Source of the DNA: Streptomyces sp. NRRL F-4489 | GTDB taxonomy: Bacteria > Actinomycetota > Actinomycetes > Streptomycetales > Streptomycetaceae | Reading direction: 5' to 3' | NCBI RefSeq assembly: GCF_001509485.1 | Contig: NZ_LLZI01000013.1 | Location: 1-64,000 of the forward strand | DNA: 64,000 nt | Part shown: positions 20,732 to 28,814 of the stretch, in pieces | Layout of the letters: every line of letters begins with the position of its first letter | How positions within the stretch are numbered: the stretch's first letter is position 1 | Notes under the pieces: model-generated | The model's input: only the letters and a program-made list of their open reading frames with translations | Databases searched by the model: none | Told to the model about the DNA's origin: nothing | Made by a program: the position numbers and the translations under genes

Positions 20732-21196
20732 ATGACACGAACCGATCTTGACCCCAACTCCCTTCCCGTTGGCCCGGAGAACTCCGCCTCCTCCGCTGGC
20801 TCCTCTGCTGCCTCCTCCGGCGGTTCCGCTTCCGTGCCGGACGCCCCCGCGTCCTTTGTGGTGAACGTCCCCGGCCTCGCCGACACCGACCTGGAGCCCG
20901 AGCCGCTCGACCCCGGGCAGATCGTCTCCGGCGATCCGGTGGTCACCGGCAAGGTGCTCTGGGAGTCGCCGGACGGCCGCCAGATCCGGGGCATCTGGCA
21001 GATCACCCCCGGTGTCGTGACGGACACCGAGGCGAACGAACTCTTCATGGTCGTCAGCGGCCGCGCCACGATCGAGGTCGAGGGCGGCCCGACCCTGGAG
21101 GTGGGACCGGGCGACGCCTGCGTCCTGCGCGAGGGCGACCGTACGCGGTGGACCGTGCACGAGACGTTGCGCAAGGCGTACCACATCAGCCTCTAG
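20732..21196 (+). CDS. Small cupin-domain protein
   Basis: 154 residues. After a Ser/Gly/Ala-rich disordered N-terminus (about residues 15-40) comes one cupin barrel: GIWQITPGVVTDTEANELFMVVSG, then TLEVGPGDACVLREGDRTRWTVHETLRKAYH. The pattern resembles the DUF861 (EutQ/ureidoglycine aminohydrolase-like) cupins. The metal-binding His residues are incomplete; one Glu and one late His are visible, so enzymatic activity is uncertain. No substrate is suggested by the neighbours. Confidence 0.8.
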   Translation: MTRTDLDPNSLPVGPENSASSAGSSAASSGGSASVPDAPASFVVNVPGLADTDLEPEPLDPGQIVSGDPVVTGKVLWESPDGRQIRGIWQITPGVVTDTEANELFMVVSGRATIEVEGGPTLEVGPGDACVLREGDRTRWTVHETLRKAYHISL

Positions 21197-21448
21197 CCGC
21201 GTGTGCATCGGCGTCAGCGTGAGGGGCTGACGTCGGTGCGGGTACGACCCGCCGACGCGGGACACCCGGCACCCGCCGCGAGCAGCCGCCAGTCCTTGAG
21301 CCGTCGGTCCGGGAATGCGGCGCCCGCTCCCGCTGTTGACGACGTGGTTACCGCACCTATGTACCGGTGCACCGTCGCACCGCGCAGATCGCCGTAGGGA
21401 GCTTGGCCCGGCCGGGCCCGCGCTGATGGCCCCGGAGAGGAGACGGCC

Positions 21449-21865
21449 GTGCCCGAGCGCAGTCCCGAGACGCACGTCATCGACTACCGCGCCGCGGAGC
21501 AGCTGCTGGCCGCCCGCGACCCGCGCGGCGCGATCCGGCTGCTGGACTCGGTCATCAGCGCGCACCCGGAGAACACCGCCGCGCGACTGCTGCGCGCCCG
21601 CGCCTTCTTCCTCGCTGCGCAACTGCGACCGGCGGAACTGGAGTTCCAGATCGTGCTGGAACGTGAGCCGGACAACGCCTTCGCCCACTTCGCCCTCGGC
21701 CGCACGCTCGAACGTGCCCGCCGCCCCGATGAGGCGCAGCGCCACTTCCGCCTGGCGGCGGCCCTCGAACCGCGCCCCGAATTCCTCGAAGCCGCCCGCT
21801 TCGCCCCGGGTCGGGGCGACGGGGACCGCCCGGCGGAGGGCCGGGACAACAACGAGGACCGATGA
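21449..21865 (+). CDS. Tetratricopeptide-repeat protein
   Basis: 138 residues made of about three TPR units (AAEQLLAARDPRGAIRLLD, ARAFFLAAQLRPAELEFQIV, FALGRTLERARRPDEAQRHF) with a charged tail. Probably a small scaffold or adaptor; no partner is evident. GTG at 21449 is preceded by GGAGAGGAGA. The 250 bases upstream contain no other gene. Confidence 0.8.
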   Translation: MPERSPETHVIDYRAAEQLLAARDPRGAIRLLDSVISAHPENTAARLLRARAFFLAAQLRPAELEFQIVLEREPDNAFAHFALGRTLERARRPDEAQRHFRLAAALEPRPEFLEAARFAPGRGDGDRPAEGRDNNEDR

Positions 21866-21963
21866 AACGAGGACCGATGATCAGCGGCGTCCGATAGCCG
21901 AAGGCATCGGCGACGCCGGTGCCGGCGGGCGGTACCCCCGCCGGCACGGGCCGGTTCGTTCCC

Positions 21964-22269
21964 CTACGGTCTGGAGTCGCGGCGCCGGCCGGCCCGGTCG
22001 CGTAGGACATTGCGGCCCCGGTCGGGCGCGTACGGCGGTATCTCCCTGCCGGGCTGGTAGTGCGGCCCTTGGTGGATGTGCCGGATCACCAGGACCAGAT
22101 CCGTAGCGGTCACCAGGGCCAGGGCGGCGCAGGCCGCGGCCCATTGCGGGCGGCCGGCCATGACGAACGCCACCGCGCCGGCGACCGTCCACAGCAGCCC
22201 CCACAGGGCCAGCCCCAGCCGCATCCTCAGCGGGCTGCGCGCGTGCAGTGGTTCATCTCCGGTACGCAT
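21964..22269 (-). CDS. DUF6343-type small membrane protein
   Basis: 101 residues. Two predicted transmembrane helices (LGLALWGLLWTVAGAVAFVM and AACAALALVTATDLVLVIR) flanked by basic segments, with a C-terminal tail YQPGREIPPYAPDRGR. This agrees with the Streptomyces DUF6343 family, of unknown role. The ATG at 22269 has a GGGAG-like ribosome site about 10 bases upstream. It follows the UvrD-like helicase gene on the same strand with 68 bases between. Confidence 0.75.
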   Translation of the reverse strand: MRTGDEPLHARSPLRMRLGLALWGLLWTVAGAVAFVMAGRPQWAAACAALALVTATDLVLVIRHIHQGPHYQPGREIPPYAPDRGRNVLRDRAGRRRDSRP

Positions 22270-22337
22270 TCGCGACCATCTCCCACCTCCAGCATGCTCC
22301 TCCTCGATACGGGCGTCACGCGCCGTCCACGGAAACC

Positions 22338-23888
22338 TCACCGGGCCGGCGCCGTGGCGCGTCCGGGCCTCCTTGGGCCGTGCGGCGGCGGCTTGCCGGG
22401 GCGCGGATCGCCGGCCGGGTGGCTGTTGATCCACGACAGCCCGCCGAGGTCCAGCTGCTCCCGGGCGCGGGTCACGGCGACATAGGCCAGCCGGGCCTCG
22501 TCCAGATCCACCGGGCCGGGCAGCGGCAGACCGTCCTTGTCGCAGTCGTCGAGATCGTCCGGGGCCGTGAAGTCGTCCGCGATACGAACGGTCGACCACT
22601 CGCGGCCCTTGGCGCGGTGCGCCGTGGAGACCGTGACCTGTGCGGACTCCTCGGGCGAGAGCCGGTCCAGGGCCTGCAGCACGGTCGCCGCCCCGTGCTC
22701 GTCGACGAGCTCCACCAACGGCAGCAGATCGCGCCCGGCCGGGTCGTACTCGGCGTACTCGCGGAGCTCGGCCCACGTCTCGAAGAGCATCAGCTCGGGG
22801 TGCGCGGTGCGGCGGCCCGACGAGAGGTCGTCAGCGGCGCGGGCCAGGGCGCTCAGGGCCTCCCCGCCGCCCGCGAGCGCGACCCGGCGGTTCTCCGCCA
22901 GCTGCCGTATCACCTCGACCATCGCGCCCACGTTCGTCCGGCAGAGGATCGCCTCGGGGACGGGGACGGGCCGCATCTCGGTCTTCCGGCAGGGGGACCC
23001 GGTGAGCCGGAGCGGGGTGCCGACGATCGCCAGCCAGCGGTTGGCCTCCGCGGCGAGGTCCGGGCCGAAGCGGAAGGAGCGGGAGAGGCTGAGGTGGGTG
23101 CCGTCGAAGCCGGTCAGCACATCGCGGGCGCCGCGCCAGCCGTAGATGGCCTGTGCGGAATCCCCGACCAGAACCAGCTGTGCGTGCGCGCGCTGCGCGG
23201 TGAGGACCTGCTCGACCACCGGGTTGGTGTCCTGGGCCTCGTCCAGGAGGAGGAAGTCCGCCGGGATGACGGGGTCGCTCAGGGCCCACATCTTGAGGTA
23301 GTGGTCGTGCTCGAAGCGGACCACGCCGTGGTCCGGATGCTGCAGATCGGCCCATGCCTTGCGGGCGTAGGGCAGCACCACCTCGGCGAGCTGGGTGTGC
23401 AGCGGCTCGGACTCGGCTCCGCGCAGGGGCGGGACGTGGTGGTGGGCGATCTCCTTGTCGGCGGACTGGCAGAAACGGGTGACGGTGCGCAGGGCCGTAT
23501 AGGAGAGGGCCTTGTTGGTGACATTGCGGGGGCCGAGGCGTAAGCGCATACCGTCCTCGATCCCGAGGGCGGCGCCGGTGCGCCAGCCCGCCTGGCGGGG
23601 GGCGTTCAGCCGTGACCGGTAGTGCTTGCCCACGGCGGTGAACGCGAGGGCGTGGGCCGTGCCGCAGTGCACCTCGGACGGGAAGGTGCGGGCGGCGTGC
23701 TGTGCGACGGCGCGGTTGAAGGCGATGTAGCGGCCGGTCCGGCGCTGCCTGCGCGCGGCGTGCGCCAGCATCGCGAGGGTGGTGGTCTTCCCCGTGCCGG
23801 CGCCGGCCTGGATCGCGAGGTGGGCGCCGGTCGGGAACGCTTCGGCGGCGGCGGACTGTTCGGCGGTGGGGGTGTGCGGGGTGTGCAT
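22338..23888 (-). CDS. UvrD/Rep-type superfamily 1 DNA helicase, short form
   Basis: 516 residues with all the SF1A motifs: AIQAGAGTGKTTTLAML (Walker A), LLLDEAQDTNPVV (Walker B), LVGDSAQAIYGWRGA (motif III), SRSFRFG (motif IV), VSTAHRAKGREWSTV (motif V) and AYVAVTRAREQLDLG (motif VI). It is much shorter than UvrD (about 720) because the 2B domain is reduced; the organisation resembles FBH1-like bacterial helicases. Expected activity is 3'-5' unwinding in recombination or repair. It is divergent from the SNF2 operon, but the DNA-damage-type promoter between them points only toward the SNF2 gene. Confidence 0.9.
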   Translation of the reverse strand: MHTPHTPTAEQSAAAEAFPTGAHLAIQAGAGTGKTTTLAMLAHAARRQRRTGRYIAFNRAVAQHAARTFPSEVHCGTAHALAFTAVGKHYRSRLNAPRQAGWRTGAALGIEDGMRLRLGPRNVTNKALSYTALRTVTRFCQSADKEIAHHHVPPLRGAESEPLHTQLAEVVLPYARKAWADLQHPDHGVVRFEHDHYLKMWALSDPVIPADFLLLDEAQDTNPVVEQVLTAQRAHAQLVLVGDSAQAIYGWRGARDVLTGFDGTHLSLSRSFRFGPDLAAEANRWLAIVGTPLRLTGSPCRKTEMRPVPVPEAILCRTNVGAMVEVIRQLAENRRVALAGGGEALSALARAADDLSSGRRTAHPELMLFETWAELREYAEYDPAGRDLLPLVELVDEHGAATVLQALDRLSPEESAQVTVSTAHRAKGREWSTVRIADDFTAPDDLDDCDKDGLPLPGPVDLDEARLAYVAVTRAREQLDLGGLSWINSHPAGDPRPGKPPPHGPRRPGRATAPAR

Positions 23889-24135
23889 GACGTCTCCTTA
23901 CCGAGGTTTTTCGTTCGACTGCGGAAAGTAGTTACGTCACTGACTGTAACCGCATCGCGGTGCGGGCGGGAAGGTTCGCAAGGGCCTGTGGATAACTTTT
24001 TCGAGGTGGGCTCCGGGCGGGCTCACGAACGAGGTCCCGACGGGCGTTTGGGCTGGTGAGCGTCGTGCGATCGACGGTTTCCGGGACGTTCGCGGCGGGC
24101 GCGGCGGAGGTCGCGGGCGGGTGCGGGCGAGGGGA

Positions 24136-24158
24136 TTGTCAGTGGCGTCTGCTTCCAT
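24136..24158 (+). promoter_or_regulatory. RecA-NDp/PafBC-like promoter of the SNF2 operon, weak -10
   Basis: A perfect TTGTCAGTG (24136-24144) is followed after 8 bases by TTCCAT (24153-24158), which departs from TANNNT at the second position. It lies 43 bases before the assigned SNF2 start, so this transcript would have a leader. Confidence 0.55.
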
Positions 24159-24201
24159 CGACAGCACGCAGATCCGCTGCGGAGAGCGACGGGGGAGAGG
24201 C

Positions 24202-27200
24202 ATGGCGACGACCGTAGACTCGCAGGTCGGGGGTGTAGCGGAAGAAAGCCGGGCGTGGGCCCGGCGGGCGCCGGCAGGGGCGCGGAAGGACCCGGCGACA
24301 GGGGTTGGCATGGCGAGAAGGCAGGAGGCGCCGGGACGGGCGTTCCGGCCGCCGGTCGCCGCTGCCGCGGCACTGCCCGGGGTGCGGGAGGATGCGGACG
24401 GGCCCGCGGCGGCCCTGACCGGCTGCGCCGCGATTTTCCTGCCCGCCGCCACACCGCGCGCGGGAAGAGTCGCGTTCTGGCGGCCGGACGGCGGACCGCT
24501 TCCCTCGGCGGCAGCCGGAGCGGCCGGAGCGGCCGAAGGGGGAGACGTGCCCGGGGCGATGGCCGGCCGGGAGGTCGCCCCGCTGGCCGTTGCCCGGCGC
24601 CACGGCAGCGGCGCGCGGAGCCGCACGGTGTCCGCGCTGCTGCTTCCGCTGCCGGAGGCCGTTCCTCTGCTGGTGCGGGCCCGGCACGACCCCGGTGCGC
24701 ATCCGGCCGCCGCCTGCTGGGGCGCGGCCGCCCTGCACGCCCTGCACCTCGCCGCGCGCGGACGGCTGCTGCCCGGCCTGACCGGTGAGGACACCGACGC
24801 CTGGCGGGCCGGCCCGCTCGACCCGGATGACATCGCGCACCTCCGGGCCATCGCCGCCGCCATGCCCGGGGAGGCGTATGCCGTGCCACTGCCCGGCAGC
24901 CGCCCGCTCCAGCTGCCCGAACCGGCTGCCCTGGTGCGGCAGTTCATCGACGCCGTGGCGGACACCCTGCCGCGCACCCCGGCGGCCGGGCTGGTGGCCG
25001 GCGCCCCGTTCGCCGCGGCGGAGCCGCAGTACCTCCCGGGCGCGCGGGAGTGGGCCGCCGAGGTCGCGGCCGGTTCCGACGCCGGAGTGGCGCTCTCGCT
25101 CCGTCTGGACCTCGCCGCGCGCCAGCTCTTCGACACCCGGGACGAGCGCCCGGCCAGCGGGGTGGATGAGGCCGCGGGCGGGGAGGCGGGGGGCGAGCCG
25201 TGGGACCGGTCGCCGTCCCGGCCCGGTGCCGCCGAGACGCAGGGGGCGGCCGCGGCCGTCCTCCAGGTGCACAGCCGCAGCGATCCGACCCTGGTGGCCG
25301 ACGCCGTCCAGGTATGGGAGGGCGACGTCCCCGAGGCGTTCGGCCCCCGGGCCCGCGCGGACACCCTGCTCGCGCTGCGCCGGGCCGCCCGCGTCTGGCC
25401 CCCGCTGGGCCGCCTCCTGGAACGGCCCGTGCCCGACGTCCTGCCGCTCACCGAGGACGAGCTGTCCGACCTGCTGGCGGAGGCCGCGCCGCGCCTGGGC
25501 GCCGCCGGGGTGGCCGTCCACTGGCCCAGGGAACTGACCCGCGGCCTGACGGCGACGGCCGTGGTGCGGCCCGCGCCGGGTTCGGCCGCGGACGGTTTCG
25601 GATTCTTCGACGCCGGGCAACTGGCCCAGTTCCGCTGGCAACTGGCCATGGACGGCGTGCCGCTCAGCGAAGCCGAGATGGACGCGCTGGCGGAGGCGCA
25701 CCGCCCGGTCGTCCGGCTGCGCGACCAGTGGGTGCTGGTCGATCCCGCGCTGGTCCGCAAGGCGCGCAAACGCGAACTGGGCTATCTGGAGCCGGCCCAG
25801 GCCCTCGCCGCGGCACTCGACGGCAGCGCGGAGGTGGACGGCGAAGAGGTCGAGGTGGTGCCGCTGGGCGCGCTCGCCGACCTGCGCGGCCGGCTCACCG
25901 CCCCGGCACGCCCGCTGCCCCCGCCCCCCGGGCTCCGGGCGACCCTGCGCGACTACCAGCTCCGCGGCATGGCCTGGCTCGACACCATGGTCGCCACCGG
26001 GCTGGGCGGCTGCCTGGCCGACGACATGGGCCTGGGCAAGACCATCACCGTCATCGCGCTCCACCTCCACCGGCGGCCCACCGCCCCCGTCCTCGTCGTC
26101 TGCCCCGCCTCCCTGCTCGGCAACTGGCAGCGCGAGATCGCCCGCTTCGCGCCCGGCACGCCCGTACGCCGCTTCCACGGCGCCGGCCGCAGCCTCGACG
26201 GCCTCGACGGCGGCTTCGTCCTGACGACCTACGGGACGATGCGCAGCAGCGCCGCCGAACTGGCCGATCGCACCTGGGCGTGGATCGTCGCCGACGAGGC
26301 GCAGCACGTGAAGAACCCGCGCTCGTCCACCGCCAGGGCGCTGCGCCGCATTCCGGCACCGGCGCGGATCGCCCTCACCGGCACACCCGTCGAGAACAAC
26401 CTCTCCGAGCTGTGGGCGCTGCTGGACTGGACGACCCCCGGGCTCCTCGGCCCGCTCAAGACGTTCCGCGCCCTGCACGCCCGCGAGGTCGAGGGCGGCG
26501 AGGACCCGCGCGCGGCGGAGCGGCTGGCGGGACTGGTGCGGCCGTTCATCCTGCGCCGCAAGAAGTCCGATCCGGGGATCGCGCCCGAACTACCGCCCAA
26601 GACCGAGACCGACCACCCCGTCCCCTTGGGGCGCGAGCAGGCCGCGCTCTATCAGGCCGTGGTCCGCGAGACCCTGGCCCGTATCGAGGCCGCCGAGGGC
26701 ATGGCGCGGCGCGGCCTGGTCATGAAGCTGCTGACCGCCCTCAAACAGATCTGCAATCACCCCGCGCAGTACCTCAAGGAGACCGCCCCCGGCCTCGCCG
26801 CGCGCTCCGGCAAGCTCGAACTCCTCGACGAACTCCTCGACACGATCCTCGCGGAGGACAACGCCTGCCTGGTCTTCACCCAGTACGTCGGCATGGCGCG
26901 GCTGCTCGAACGGCACCTGGCCGGGCGCGGCATCCCCACCCAGCTGCTGCACGGCGGGACGCCGGTGGCCGAACGGGAGAGGATGGTCGACCGCTTCCAG
27001 TCGGGCCGCACCCCGGTGTTCCTGCTCTCCCTGAAGGCCGCCGGCACCGGGCTGAACCTCACCCGCGCCGGCCATGTGATCCACTACGACCGCTGGTGGA
27101 ATCCCGCGGTGGAGGACCAGGCCACCGACCGCGCCTACCGCATCGGCCAGACCCAGCCCGTCCAGGTCCACCGGCTGATCACCGAGGGCACCGTGGAGGA

Positions 27201-27330
27201 CAACATCGCCCAGCTCCTGGCCGCCAAGAAAGCGCTCGCCGACGCGGTGCTGTCCGGTGGCGAGAGCGCGTTCACCGAGCTGACCGACGCCGAGCTCGCC
27301 GACCTCGTCTCCCTCAGGAGGCCCGGATGA
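24202..27330 (+). CDS. SNF2-family DNA-dependent ATPase/helicase
   Basis: 1042 residues from ATG 24202, which follows GGGGGAGAGG; ATG 24310 is an alternative. The N-terminal half is an actinobacterial SNF2-associated region. A two-lobed motor fills the C-terminal half: LADDMGLGKTITVIALHL, WIVADEAQHVKNPRSS (DEAQ box), ALTGTPVENNLSELW, RFQSGRTPVFLLSLKAAGTG and HYDRWWNPAVEDQATDRAYR. Members translocate on duplex DNA and remodel protein-DNA complexes; bacterial roles are largely undefined. The stop codon overlaps the ATG of the SWIM gene (ATGA), so the two are translationally coupled. An upstream DNA-damage-type promoter suggests a repair role. Confidence 0.95.
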   Translation: MATTVDSQVGGVAEESRAWARRAPAGARKDPATGVGMARRQEAPGRAFRPPVAAAAALPGVREDADGPAAALTGCAAIFLPAATPRAGRVAFWRPDGGPLPSAAAGAAGAAEGGDVPGAMAGREVAPLAVARRHGSGARSRTVSALLLPLPEAVPLLVRARHDPGAHPAAACWGAAALHALHLAARGRLLPGLTGEDTDAWRAGPLDPDDIAHLRAIAAAMPGEAYAVPLPGSRPLQLPEPAALVRQFIDAVADTLPRTPAAGLVAGAPFAAAEPQYLPGAREWAAEVAAGSDAGVALSLRLDLAARQLFDTRDERPASGVDEAAGGEAGGEPWDRSPSRPGAAETQGAAAAVLQVHSRSDPTLVADAVQVWEGDVPEAFGPRARADTLLALRRAARVWPPLGRLLERPVPDVLPLTEDELSDLLAEAAPRLGAAGVAVHWPRELTRGLTATAVVRPAPGSAADGFGFFDAGQLAQFRWQLAMDGVPLSEAEMDALAEAHRPVVRLRDQWVLVDPALVRKARKRELGYLEPAQALAAALDGSAEVDGEEVEVVPLGALADLRGRLTAPARPLPPPPGLRATLRDYQLRGMAWLDTMVATGLGGCLADDMGLGKTITVIALHLHRRPTAPVLVVCPASLLGNWQREIARFAPGTPVRRFHGAGRSLDGLDGGFVLTTYGTMRSSAAELADRTWAWIVADEAQHVKNPRSSTARALRRIPAPARIALTGTPVENNLSELWALLDWTTPGLLGPLKTFRALHAREVEGGEDPRAAERLAGLVRPFILRRKKSDPGIAPELPPKTETDHPVPLGREQAALYQAVVRETLARIEAAEGMARRGLVMKLLTALKQICNHPAQYLKETAPGLAARSGKLELLDELLDTILAEDNACLVFTQYVGMARLLERHLAGRGIPTQLLHGGTPVAERERMVDRFQSGRTPVFLLSLKAAGTGLNLTRAGHVIHYDRWWNPAVEDQATDRAYRIGQTQPVQVHRLITEGTVEDNIAQLLAAKKALADAVLSGGESAFTELTDAELADLVSLRRPG

Positions 27331-28814
27331 GCCCCGGATACCGCCGCCGGCCCGCCGCCACCGGGCGCGCCGCCGCCGCGGACCGCCTGGTCCGCGCCGA
27401 CCGCTCGCGGACCTTCCCGCCGCTGCCGGCGGACGGGGGCGCCGGCGGCACGGGCGCGGCGTCCTGGTGGGGCGGCGCCTGGCTGGACGCGCTGGAGCGC
27501 GGCGCGCTCGACACCGCCCGCCTCGCCCGCGGCCGGGCCTACGCCCGCGACGGCCATGTCGACACGATCAACATCACCCCGGGCCGGGTGATCGCCACCG
27601 TCCGCGGCAGCCGGCCCCGCCCGTACAGCGCCGAGATCCGCGTCAGAACGCTCTCGGCGGAGGAGTGGGACGCCCTGCTGGACGGTGTCGCCGCCCACCC
27701 CGACCGGCTCGCCGCGCTCCTGGCCAAGCGGCTGCCCGGTGAACTGGCCGAGGGGCCGGTGCGGCTGCTGCCCGGCCCCGGCGACCTGGTGCCCCGGTGC
27801 TCCTGCCCGGACAGCGGCCGGCCCTGCAAGCACGCCGCCGCGGTCTGCTTCCAGGTGGCCCGGCTGCTGGACGCCGACCCGTTCGTCCTGCTGCTGATGC
27901 GCGGCCGGGGCGAGCGGGAGCTCCTCGACGACCTCACCCGCCGCAGCGCCGGCCACGGGGCCCGCGAGGGACGGCCCGCCCCGGGGGCGGCTTCCGCGGC
28001 CCCTGTCCTGAGGGGCCCGGCGGCCGGCGCCCCGCCCGTTGCCGCGGACCCGGCCGCCACCAGGGGCGCGTTCCAAGCCGAGCCCTCCGCGGCCGGCTCC
28101 GGGGCGGACGGGCGCACGCCATCGGGGAGTTCCGGCCCGGACCCGGCGGTCACCGAGGGCGGGGGAGTGGCGGCGCCCCGTGGTGTACTCGCCCGGGAGG
28201 CGCTCGCCGAGCGGCGCCGGCCGCCGCTGCCGCCGCCCCTGCCCGCGCCGGAGCGGCCCGGTGAGCCGCCCGCCCTCCCGGACGCCGGCAGGCTCCCGTT
28301 CGACGCCACCACCCTCGAACTCCTCGCCGCGGACACCGCCGCCCGCGCCCACGCCTGGCTGACCGACGGCGGTCCGGCCCCGGCACTGTCCCCGTACGAG
28401 GACGCCATCCGGCTGGCCGCCACCGCCCACCCGACCGCCGGGCTCACCGCCACCACCCGGGCGCTCTACCGCTCCCTCGCGGCGGCGACCGGCCGCACCC
28501 CCGCGGACATCGCCCGCGCCGTCGCCGCCTGGCGCCAGGGCGGCCCCGAAGGGCTCGCCCTCCTGGAGCGCACCTGGATACCGCCCGCCGGCGACTTCGA
28601 CCGCGCCCGCAGCGCCCTCCTGGCCGCCGGGCTGCCCGCGCTGCGCCCGCACCACAACCACCTCACCGACCCCGCCCGCGGCGTCCAGCTCCGCTTCGGC
28701 CGCGACCACCGCTGGTACCCGTACGAATCCGAGCCGGGCAGCGACGACTGGTGGCCCACCGGTGCCGCCGACCCCGACCCCGTGACCGCCCTGACCCCCC
28801 TGTTCGCACCATGA
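27327..28814 (+). CDS. SWIM zinc-finger protein
   Basis: 495 residues. The SWIM motif C-x-C-x(n)-C-x-H is seen as CSCPDSGRPCKHAAAV near residue 158, preceded by the beta strands HVDTINITPGRVIATVRGSR. This finger is predicted to bind DNA or protein. A long Pro/Ala/Gly-rich middle (about 210-320) separates it from a helical C-terminal domain (RAHAWLTDGGPAPALSPYED). SWIM proteins are known to accompany SNF2 ATPases in bacteria. The start ATG overlaps the SNF2 stop by four bases, and its own stop overlaps the next start in the same way. Confidence 0.9.
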   Translation: MSPGYRRRPAATGRAAAADRLVRADRSRTFPPLPADGGAGGTGAASWWGGAWLDALERGALDTARLARGRAYARDGHVDTINITPGRVIATVRGSRPRPYSAEIRVRTLSAEEWDALLDGVAAHPDRLAALLAKRLPGELAEGPVRLLPGPGDLVPRCSCPDSGRPCKHAAAVCFQVARLLDADPFVLLLMRGRGERELLDDLTRRSAGHGAREGRPAPGAASAAPVLRGPAAGAPPVAADPAATRGAFQAEPSAAGSGADGRTPSGSSGPDPAVTEGGGVAAPRGVLAREALAERRRPPLPPPLPAPERPGEPPALPDAGRLPFDATTLELLAADTAARAHAWLTDGGPAPALSPYEDAIRLAATAHPTAGLTATTRALYRSLAAATGRTPADIARAVAAWRQGGPEGLALLERTWIPPAGDFDRARSALLAAGLPALRPHHNHLTDPARGVQLRFGRDHRWYPYESEPGSDDWWPTGAADPDPVTALTPLFAP